From positions 65,713,747 to 65,777,746 of the forward strand of contig OX104129.1 in NCBI GenBank assembly GCA_944470555.2: a stretch of DNA of 64,000 nt, in the 5' to 3' direction. Every line of letters begins with the position of its first letter. Position 1 is the first letter of the stretch. The DNA is from Heterobilharzia americana (Eukaryota; Platyhelminthes; Trematoda; Strigeidida; Schistosomatidae). The position numbers were made by a program, and so were the translations under genes. The notes beneath the pieces were generated by a model. That model worked only from the letters and a program-made list of their open reading frames with translations, ran no database searches and was not told the DNA's origin. Shown here piece by piece: positions 12,023 to 23,867 of this stretch.

Positions 12023-15000
12023 GTGTCGAATGGTGCCATTTCTGTCCAACTATACCATGGATATCCTGATAAAGATAGAAACCCGTCTCTGACTTGCTGG
12101 GCATTAGTCTTCTGCTTGGAGAACCATTAATAAGCCGGGCTAATTTTTAAGGAAATTTCAGATGGATAAAAAGGGATTTTCTAAACTTAACTATTAAATC
12201 GACGAGTATCCAACTTAAACACTTCTATGGACAAGGTTCTCAACATTCTATTATTCGTTTATTCCTTAACTCTCCTGTCATCTCCTTAATTATAACATTT
12301 TCTTGATTCTCTTGATGTCTGCACCTTGATATGAAGTGTAGTACCTTTAACGGATACGAAGTTCTACATTGTTCTTTCTGTCATAAAGCTTACCTTACTG
12401 GGAATTAAATATGATGCGTTCATAGAGTGAAAAATATTAAGTTTCTACATCAGATACTTGACGACTATAGGTAGTAAATTACTCGATGGATTCGTCAGTT
12501 GTCATCCATTTAGGTTGTACTGGTTAGTAAAGGTTTGAGTAGTCTTACTCTCCTACTTTGAAACACGTTTTCACCAACCTGATAGTATTCGTTCTCGGTT
12601 ATATATTTTATAAAGTTTCTAGTACTTAAATACAGTCATTTGGTAATGTTTACGAATACTCCATAGTTAAATTTTGTAGTAACTTAAACCATTTGACAAT
12701 ACGAACGTGAATGAGTTTGAAAATATTTTGTACGTACGTTTCAGCCGCTGTTTTGTAGAATAATGTTTCCTAACACAGTATGAGTTTGACTATCTGAGAT
12801 ATCCGTGGTTTGTTAGACTTATATTATTGATACTGGATGGTGGTTGAAAGTGAAATGAAAATTTGGGGCACTGCCAGATTTGAACCAGCAACCTCTGAAT
12901 GATCGACCCGGTGCTCTACTAAATGAGCTACAATATCCCACTGCACACTACATCTTAATTTCACTTCACTCATCTCTAACACAATGACAAACTGGAGCCA
13001 CAGTAGATAATTTTCAGTTCATAATGTAGTGCTGTAAAGTTGATAGTATTTCTTTTTATTGGTTTGAGATTTGTTGAGGCGTCATCGTCTCTTGTTTTTA
13101 GCCATTTAGACTTTATACACTAACTCCGTAAATTAATGGATCGAGTTAAAAATTGAAGTCATCAGTGATTACACTGTAGCTGAAGAATCATTGAAAAACT
13201 GTTCCTCCGATTGTTTGAAATCAATAAATTTTCACTAACCTCCTAGTTGAATTATGTTTCAGTTGTATTTTGTCTTGTGTTTAGGCAAATAACCTAAATC
13301 TTCCTTAGTTATGCTCATTTTTTACCGTTTCCCTTTTGTAGTCAATATTATTTTATGCTGGATGATGATTGAAGACGAAATGAAAATTTCAACCGTAGCC
13401 GGATTCGAATCAGTGACCATTTGGTTTCCGGCCCGATGCTCTATCAACTGAGCTACAAGGTCCTTGTTGGTTGGTCGCTAGTTGAAATCCGGCCACAGTC
13501 CAAATTTTCACTTCACCTTCAATCATCATCCAGTAACAGTACTAGTCTACCAAACCACGTGCAGCTATGTCAGATAGTCAAAATGATAATAAATATTATT
13601 TTAGCATAATTTGTTTTCATCATCTTTATCTTGTGTGATGTATCACTTGATAGTCTTTATATGGGTAAAACTTTTGCTAGCTCCTAGTTGTCCAGCATAG
13701 TAATCATTAGGTCATTCGTAAATTGCTATATTTTTGACAAAGGCAAAGCTTACATCTCATTCAAACATAGATGTCTTTAAAATCGATACTAGTTCTGACA
13801 ACTTGAATGTTATACATAATTACTGTCAAGTAATTTGTTTTGTTGTTGTAACTATTACTTGTGACAGTACTGAGAGTCACTAAAGAAAGAGGAAAGATTT
13901 CTTACTAAACACTTAGCATACCAGACATTAGTTGTGTGCATGAGATTGTGTAAATAGTTTGTAACTACACACATGCACACACACATACGCACACCATTAC
14001 TGTTTCATGTTTATTTTCTTTTTATAGTAATGATGGATAGTAGCTAGCAGTGAAATCCAAGATGCGCGTCTCGTCCTATTTTGGACTCTTCAGCTGGATG
14101 TACCTGTCTTCCAGTGAGCGATGTTGTTCCCACCAGGGTTCGAACTTGGGATGGATCACTTCAAATGCCAGAGTGTTATTCACCAGATTACCGAGCCATG
14201 ATAGCCACTCCTTGTGCGACGGCTGGCGAGTCCTAAATAGGACGAAATGAGCATTCTGGATTTCACTACTAGCCACTATCCATCATTACTATATGATTAA
14301 AAACACAGGCAATATCGAGGCGTTCGCGCAGGTGCCTATATGCCAATAGAGACCGATTAATTCGGTCCGATCAACCATGGTATAATACAAGCAATAACAT
14401 TTATTTTGTTTTTGTTAAAAAAAATTCTGTCTACAGAGAAAGTCATAGTGAGATTGAAAGAAAACGACGTGAACGAATGAAACTGGAAACAGAATTCTTA
14501 CATCGTCAAGTATCACATTCTCAATGTAAAGATAAATTATCCATCTTTCTTGCTGGTGCTGAGAGACTTATCCACTATGGTAGTATGTTCAATTTGTTGT
14601 TTGGTTCTTCCACAATATTTTAATTATTATTTATATAGATAAACTAGGCAAACGAGAGTATATCATCAATGATGAAGAGTATTCACGTATTATTATCAAT
14701 GTAAGTTTGAAACACTTTGCTTTTATTCAACGTACAAATAATAATAAACTAGACTATTGATGGATTCGCTATCCATGTCAGATGTTCTGATGGTGAAATA
14801 ATGTATGAGGAAAATGTTCAAAAAGTGCTTGATATACCCCAGGTTAGTTTCTTGACTATCTTTTTTCTTCGAATTATTTCTCTTTCATAACCGAAATCGG
14901 AATTCAGTGAGATTTAAGGTGTTTTCGTACTTAGTGATTGAATGATTTCAGCAGTTGATTTCTAAACATTGGCTGGCTTTGTATCTTGGTACCGAGACTT

Positions 15001-18000
15001 TCGTTCACAGTCATGTTTACAATATTTTCTCATTCATACAAGGTATATGAATCTGACCACAAAAGTAACATTTCACCAGATGCTTCAAAGAGATGGGTGC
15101 GTAGACAAACAAATGGTTCGTGAGTACATCAGGGATAGGTCGCTCTTTTAGACCGTCTTAATGTACGTTTACAAGTTCTCTTCTTCTTGTGAAGTCGTCC
15201 AAACTGTACTTTCTTAAAACACATCTTTGTCTTGAATTGTTTGTTATTACGTGAAGGATCTAAGTGAATCATCAGTTTCACTGATGGACACCTGATTAAC
15301 TAACCCATAAATCCTTTTTAAGATGGTATATAAAGTTAGAGGGAACAGTTTGAAAAATGTACAGTTCTGTAGCTTGTGCAATTTATTTAATTAACCCTGG
15401 TTCTGTATACAAAGTAAGTGTGTCCATCGTCGCATTTTGCAACCGTTTTAACCCCACTTCTTCTTTTCCAATTTCATAATTAGTAATTAATTCAGCATTA
15501 CAACGTTTTGATCATAGGTGTCTTCGTAGGATTGCTCGCATTTGGTGAAATCACCGTTTGGGCAATGTTGAGGTCAGACGAAGGGTACTAGGCAAAACAA
15601 ACAAGTCAGTTGATGAGGTTGTGGACCTTAGTCGAATGAGATGGTTTGGATATGTACTGTGCAAGCCAAGCCACCGCCTATCTCGACGTGCAATGCTAGA
15701 GGAGGTTAGATTAGGTTGAAAGAAGACTCAGGGTGACCACAACAAGACGTGGCACCAGTCAATAAAGTCTCTCTAACTGTCGGTCTGAGTCGTGTAGGGA
15801 AATGTAAGCAGCTTGGCTAATGTCCCCGTAACGAAAGGAATCATTAGTTAGAAATTTTCAGTGAAATGGCTGAAAGTCCATCATAATGGTGATGTATTCA
15901 CTGCTTGACGTTTTATGGAGCTTGAATATTTACACTAACCTTTATCTTCAAGGTTTTTATTACCTTAAACAACTCTGTCTACTTTGATATCAGACTTTTT
16001 TTTATGCACCCGTTCTTTGGGTACTACTATGAAGTATGTCAACTTGTACTGATGCACTAGTGTATGAGGTTATACATTGATTTTGTCTATGTTTTGTCTG
16101 TCAATTCACCGTTCTTACTTTCATAATAGTCCGCTGTTTCGATTTCTATGTTACACTTGGACTCTAGAAAAAATTCATACTTTTCGAATAAAGACAAAGC
16201 GATGAAGGAAATTCTATTTTTGACTATCTTATTTTCATATTTATACTCATCATTAAAATCTTGTTGAAACCAGTAAGATAATGGTGGTGTGTTTTGCGTT
16301 GTCTTTTCTTACACGATAACAAGAATAATCTGAAAGGAAAAGCACTTGGTATAAAAACTATAAGTGGAAGGAAATAATAATATAAAGTTGTAGTAAGAAA
16401 ATATTGTAGGGGAAAATAGATTACTACTCTCATCATATCAGATTTGATGAATGTACGTTATTTTTTCAAAGTTAAACATTATTTGTTTATTATTTGTCCT
16501 TTGGGTTCCTAGTAGAACATACCGCTTCAGTAGCACGTCACCGTTTCACTCTGCTCTCCTCAGTCTTTTGAACCTGACTTCGCGACTACCCACAAGCTTT
16601 CATTTCTTCCTTACATGATCTCCTCCATGTCACACTCAGCTGGGACGCCCAACTCGTCGTTTCCTGTATGGGTTCCACTCGAGGCCACGGTCTGATGCGT
16701 GATGTCGCCAAACAGTCTTCTCAGTGTATGCCGAACCCAATCCATCTCCACTTCCTTCTGCATATTTATTGAGCGATAGGTTCCTCGTTGGTTGGTTTGT
16801 CACCAGCCAGAATTCCTTGTTGCTTATTCTTTCTGGCCATCTGATTTTCAGTATCTTTCACACAAGACTTTAAATTGTGAATTCTCAATGTTCCAGCTAC
16901 GCATAGCTGACGTATTCGAAGTCTTTCGGGTTTGTATGAAGTGATTATGTGAATTACTTTAAGGTTGCTTCTAAGAGGAGTCGGATGTGGAAAGGTGATA
17001 GAGTTTCCAAGTTATAGATGCAATCCTTCTGGCTTCCCTAGATGGTCAAACTTTCATATTAGAATCAGTGAATCTAGGTGAACATCCATTTTCTAATAGG
17101 ATATTTAGATGAACATTTTATTTCGTTACGTTGTATCTCTTCAGAACAGATCTTCCGAATCATTGAAATGATTGATGAAATGATTCATAGCGTATGAAGT
17201 TAATAAGTTTTCCAACTGCTGTTGGTTTTTCTCTCTCTACTTTGGTCTCTAAGTGAAAGTATCCGATTATTTCTTATTAGCAATCTGAGAATAGAAACGT
17301 TGAATTTCTTGACTTATTTTGAAAATGGTACTTTTTTTTAATCTCTCAATCAATCAACTCCACTTTTAAAAAAGCTACTTAGACAATATTCTGATAACTT
17401 CTCTTTTGAGATCAATGTACAACAAATTAAAATGAACTAGACTGTTTATTTGTTAATCAAGTTAAAGTTGGAAGCAAGTGCCTCTACAAAAGTAAACAAA
17501 TTTGTGTATTGAAACAAAAGAGATGATTTGACAATCTTTTGATTTATAAAATATGTGTAGGAGACAGAATATTGCAAGTAGGAAGGTTATTTGAAAGATG
17601 CCTCATCAGAATGACTCTGAAGTTAATTCCATATTAGATTTATTTATTTGATTTATAACACATAGTGATCTAGTATTATTTACTTGATGACGACACTTCA
17701 AGCATAAATTATTATCTCTCATATTCATATCAGTGTAATCACACATCACTTTCGACATCTGATTTTTATAGTCCTGTCACCTGGTATTTTTTTTGTTTTT
17801 ATTGGCAGCATAATTTAGTTAAGCTCCTATGTTCGACTATTCTAATCGACTCTGATAGGCTAGTTTGACCTATATACTTGACCTCGCATTCATTATATCA
17901 GATTTGATAGATTAGATTATTTTGCTCAATTGGATCTATCGAATCCTTAAGTCAGCCGACAAAGCTTATCTCTGAGTGAGTACGAATTCTCACGAAAACA

Positions 18001-21000
18001 TAAGAAACGAAATAATAACAGTAACACGAGTACGAATAATAACTACAACATAAGTAGAAAGGAGTTCATAACCTTCATTATGTTACCCTTTAAGCGAGGT
18101 ACATCACAAACTTTACGTAGGATCCTCAACAAAGCTGGAATTAACCTACAAACTCACTCAGAGATAAGCTTTGTCGGCTGACTTAAGGATTCGATAGATC
18201 CAATTGAGCAAAATAATCTAATCTATCAAATCTGATATAATGAATGCGAGGTCAAGTATATAGGTCAAACTAGCCTATCAGAGTCGATTAGAATAGTCGA
18301 ACATAGGAGCTTAACTAAATTATGCTGCCAATAAAAACAAAAAAAATATCAGGTGACAGGACTATAAAAATCAGATGTCGAAAGTGATGTGTGATTACAC
18401 TGATATGAATATGAGAGATAATAATTTATGCTTGAAGTGTCGTCATCAAGTAAATAATACTAGATCACTATGTGTTATAAATCAAATAAATAAATCTAAT
18501 ATGGAATTAATTTCTACCATAGTGCCCAAGTTTTACATTTATATTAAGTATCTGAAGTTAATCCTTTAATTGACTAACTGTTAGTGGTATGAATTACAAA
18601 GACCGTCACCAGCAAATTACGTACAGTCTTATTGATGATGAACTGAAACTGTTAAGAAGGAAACTTATTAAGAACCTACTACTTATAGTTAGTGTAGTAG
18701 TGTGTACTAGTTGGTGTATTCGGGCTTTTGATAGTACTTTATAGTGTATAACTTAGTAGTTTGAAGAACAACGCGTCATCTGAATGTGCTACTAAAAGTA
18801 TTAGAAGCATACTGCATAGTGGATTCAAATTGAGTTCACTGAATTGTCGTTTAGTAATAGGTTGACCGAGTCATTGATATTCATCAACCAACTAATTCAT
18901 CCTTCTTAGGAAGGTATCTCAAATATAAATAAGTTCTTAGTAGACCCTGTGCACATGTATTCAAAAGGATTGGTTTAACAATAATGTAAAATTAAATATC
19001 AATTTTGTGAAAATCACCAATACATCCTTCACTTGATAAACATTTCTCAAGTCCCAAGTTTAGTAATTAATGATTTATAGTGGGTGATGACTGAAGGTGA
19101 AATGAAAATTTGAACCGCGGCTGGATTTGAACCGGTGACCACCGGGTTACCGGCGCGGTGCTCTACCAACTGAGCTACGAGGTCCGAATGCTGATCAGAC
19201 TCTTATTTCACTTCAATCACCAAGGGTTTTGCTTGACTGATTAGCAGTCGGACCTCGTAGCTCGGTTGGTAGAGCACTGGGCCGGTAAGCCAGTAGTTGC
19301 TGGTTCGAATCAGGCCGCGGTCCAAATTTTCATTTCACCTTCAATCGTCACCCAGTATTAATACTAGTCTTTCACACTACGGCTTTCTGAGATAGTCAAA
19401 TGATAATTAATTATTTAGTACATGGAAACAGAAGACAGAACGATTAAGTGGGTCTACTTTAGAGAAACACTTAACTGACTTTTTTCAGTGGTCAAATTTA
19501 AGCATACAAAGATACTAACCTGAACACTGGTTTCAGATACGTTTCACTCACCAGAAGCAATTTGAGAAACTATCGAACATAGTCTACCTGGTGATGATAG
19601 GTTGATCAATTTGAACGGCTCACTTTGGCGTCAGCAGGGTTCCCGTTGGAAACCATACAGCCAAAATTACAAAGTGTTATCTCTGATACAAAAGTGTCAT
19701 AAACAAATGAGTAGTTAAAAACCACTCAGGTTGATCTGTATATTTTGCCAGCCAGCCAGAACAGAGTGATCTAATTATCAGACAACCATTTCGATCATTT
19801 GGGGTCGAGCTGTCGAAATCTAACTATTCAATTTGTTCAGTAGTATATTTCATCTACCTGGAGACGTATTTATGAATAGTTTATCTGCCTGTCGATAGAG
19901 AGCTTCAATTTAAGTTCATCATTATGAGGGGGTAAACGTATTAACAGTCATACAAACTTGAAGATCTACAGGCGAAAACTAACTAGTTGGCAGAAGAGGC
20001 AGCGAAGACGGGACTTCAAGTGAACGTAGAGAAGACAGAGGTGATGGAGATACCCAACCAACAATACCACCACCACCAACAACAACAAGCTCCAATCACC
20101 ATCAACGGGAGAAACTTAAAGTAAGTGGCCTCTTTCACCTACTCACCTACCTAGGCAGCATCGTTTCGACTATATGCGGCACAGACAAAGATGTCAAAAC
20201 CAGGATCCAAAAGCAAGACAGGCGTTCATTAGCCTGAAACCAGTGTGGAGATCTTCTGCACTCAGCCAGCATAAAGCATGAACATGATCCGGATTTTCAA
20301 CACCAATGTCAAGTCAGTGCTCCTATATGGTTCAGAGACTTGACGCGTTACGAAAGGCATTTCCAACAAACTGCAGACATTCATCAACAACTGACTACGC
20401 TCGTTACTGAAGCTCAGATGACCAGAAAGAATAAGCAACAAGGAATTCTGGCTGGTGACAAACCAACCAACGAGGAACCTATCGCCCAATAAATATGCAG
20501 AAGGAAGTGGAGATGGATTGGGTTCGGCATACACTGAGAAGACTGTTTGGGGACATCATGCATCAGACCGTGGCTTCGAGTGGAACCCATGCAGGAAACG
20601 ACGAGTTGGGCGTCCCAGCTGAGTGTGACATGGAGGAGATCATGTAAGGAAGAAATGAAAGCTTGTGGGTAGTCGTGAAGTTAGGTTCAAAAGACTGAGG
20701 AGAGCAGAGTGAAACGGTGACGTGCTACTGAAGCGGTATGTTCTACTAGGAACCCAAGGGACAAATAATAATAATAATAATAAACGTATCGACAAGACAG
20801 TATGATAAAGATTTTACTTGCCAAACTTGGAATTTACAACGTGTGAAGCCCAAAGCATCTGTGAAATGAGTTTTCATTCTAACCTGATTTCAATGTTGAA
20901 AGAATAAAGATTTTCACTGATTAGTATACATAGGTAGTGGTATCAACGCTATTGGGTTGGTTGCTGTCAAAATCTGAAGAGTGTAACAAGAGGCGTACCT

Positions 21001-23817
21001 ATCTGTTTACCCGTGACCACAATACATTAGTAACTGGTATTGTTCATGTTATTCTTACGATTTTAACCTACTGATACTTGAGAGTTTCAGATGGATTTGT
21101 AACACGGTTCTGACGTTAGACGAAAAACAAGGTTACTTATTGAAACCTAATCCATCGACTTCATGGAGTTATGAGTCATTGGTTTAGTTAGTTGACTTTA
21201 AGCCAGTAGGTTATGGGTTTCAACATCACTTCATCTATCTAGGTGTGAGCAGTCTGATAGTACTGTTAGCCCTACTATATGAATGTGCACAAAGTTGTTG
21301 AGTGCAATTCCATGTTTAGATATTAAGCATGGAGCTTTCTTATCTAGATAGTTGACTTTCAAATAATTAATCATTGGCTAGAAAACTACCAAGTTTTAGT
21401 CACCTAGGTAACATCACAGTCATCACCTAACAGCAGTGATTTTTGTAAGAATTTGTATGTCGTTATGATAATTTGCTTCTCGGAACCCAAACCTGGACTC
21501 TAGAAGGCCAGTACCTAGTGCTGAAAATGAAGTCAAGCAGCTATCCACTTCATCATGGTTTGTATCGAATATTTGTAGCTTCATACTGAAATCAGTGCTG
21601 ATGATGTCGTCCAGAAAGACGATGAAAGCTTCACGATTTAACAACCCAGCTCAGAGAACACAATACAACCAAGTACTTGAAACAGTTATCTCTTGACCAA
21701 CTGCTACTATTTCCAACGTTTCTGTAATGCTTACTAATATCATTATAACTGTTGTTTATCTTTACTATCGCTTTCAGGCCAACTTTGTCGGTAAAACACT
21801 TTATGATGTGGCTGAACCAAGTAGTAATACAAAACGAATTATTTGTGATAACCTTATTTTCTATGGTTCTGAGATGCAACAAGCTAAAGATGGAGGTAAA
21901 TCATTTATATACATAAATAAATAGTGAATTTTTTCAATCTTCATCTGTAAAATATTACAATTTTCATTGGGTTAAGTTTTTTTTAATGAAATTGTGAATG
22001 ATTCTCGTTAACGTGTCACTTTGTTTCATCTAATTTTATGGTTCTGTATATCAGTTTGGAATGGGGTTCACTTCTTATGAGATTTTGATTCATTGTTAGT
22101 AAATCAGTTGTCTCCATCTTTTTATAATCACTCAAATGTATAGTCTGAAAAATTATAGTTCCATCTAGGTGTACAAAAACATAAGGTGAATAGTATGTTT
22201 TGAATCCAAAATTGACAAAAGTACGATTCATATTCTTTTAGCATCTCCAAGACTGGCTCCTCATTTATTAACAATGCAATGTAATGTATTACATGTACAT
22301 ATGATTACAATTTACGAAATAGCGATCGAGATTACAAGCCTTGAGTACAGTTTTATTACTTTCACACAGATAGATAGACAAAATCAACGCAGAACCTCAT
22401 ACACAAGTACATCGATTCAAGTTGTCACACTTCAAAATAGTATGCAAAGAACAAGTGAATAGAAAGAGTCATATCAGAATAGACAAATGTGTATGAGCGA
22501 AGAAATTATTTCAAGATAAAGATGACTGTAAATATTCAAGCTTTATAAAACCTCAAGGAGTAAATACATATGGGCCATTGTCACCAATTTTCAGCCATTT
22601 TCTCCTAGGAGTCCTCAATCACTGAATCTATATTCTCAGGGACCCCATCCAGGTAGTGTGCACCTCCCTACACGGCTCAAAATAACATTCAGAGATTTCA
22701 TGCACTCCACGCTTGGTATTCGCAGCGCATGTCTACACCACCTCAGTCGATAAAGGTTCGTATTGTTACTACCTATAAAAGTAGTCATTTTCTACTATTT
22801 GTAAAATTAAATGTACATCTACGAAGGTGTTTCAACAACAAGAAAGTTAACCATATGAAATATAGTATCATTCTGCCCATTTAAGTAATTAGAAGTTGAC
22901 TAGTGTAAAAAAGAAATAATACGCCCAGTAATACAACAGCTAGAATTTCTTTTCTAGTACAACTTATTGAATTGGAAGTGTTTGTTGTGGGCGACTTTAA
23001 AGGCCACCTTAGCATTTATCGAAATAACCAATCAGATCTCTCCATTTCTTCTGGAAAGGCAGATTTTCATAAAATACAGAACTCTGATTGGTTATTTCAG
23101 TCGTTGTTAGGGTCGCTTTTAAAGTCTCCTGTTTGTTGTCATTCATTTGTCAGCTATGCAGTAAAAACACATTTCTTACTCTGTAGATAACTATTTTGAA
23201 ATATTTCCGGTTGGTATTGGGATGCATGACAACTTAAACTGAGTACAATTTCGCTAGATGTTCTACATTGGTCCGTTTATTTATCTTTTTATAGAAAATA
23301 GTATAATAAATCAAGCTTATTCAACAAAATACTTTGCGGGAATTTGAAATAATTGATCTCTTTGAAGAATTTTTGCACTGTACGAAGAGAAGCTAAAGTG
23401 TATCTGAGAAATGTGATATATTTATACAATTCATTTCGGACAAAACCTACATGGACTGAACTGTGTGTGAACTTTCACAGCTTCTGTCCATTATAGTACA
23501 CACGGGGTTTAGTAAAGTGCTTATTTAACAGAGACGCTAACGAGTAACTCAAATCTCTTGAAGTTTATAGGTCGGTACAGAAATAATTCAACATTTTGAT
23601 CTACTCAGTACTGTCCCGATTAGATGAAGCCTATGTCACGCTACCGTACAGGGGGAATCAAACAATACGATTTTGAGGTGGAGATTTAGTTTAGTTATTA
23701 AAAGGACATACTATGCAGTCAAACTTTTTATTCTATAGAGAACGAAACCCATGCTTCAATACAAACCTCATCACTATACAGATGATTACGTTACATCCCG
23801 TTGTGTATATCAATTTA

Positions 23818-23867
<50 letters not shown>

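Larger units (their letters stand above)
14029..14290. mobile_element. Sm-alpha-type SINE, head-to-head partial dimer with hammerhead motifs on both strands
   Basis: Left part on the minus strand: tail, hammerhead (14,053-14,104) and tRNA-like body (B-box GGTTCGAACCC type, read in reverse at about 14,140). Right part on the plus strand: hammerhead (14,213-14,264) and the same tail. The outer ends (GTAATGATGGATAGT and its complement) are inverted copies. Known: schistosome Sm-alpha repeats are SINE-like, pol III driven, and encode active hammerhead ribozymes. It ends about 150 bp before exon 2. Confidence 0.8.

Noticed and set aside
11881..12069. Poly-Asn protein frame
   Set aside because: Translation of the (AAT)n tail of a family-A element.
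19250..19323. A tRNA gene by shape (A-box, B-box, 5-bp acceptor stem)
   Set aside because: The same head with the same non-tRNA tail recurs at five places and as an inverted dimer, so it is a SINE head rather than a working tRNA.
16480..20790. A CRISPR-like or integron-like array because of dense inverted repeats
   Set aside because: No regular repeat-spacer pattern; the repeats are eukaryotic retroelements and the host gene has spliceosomal introns.
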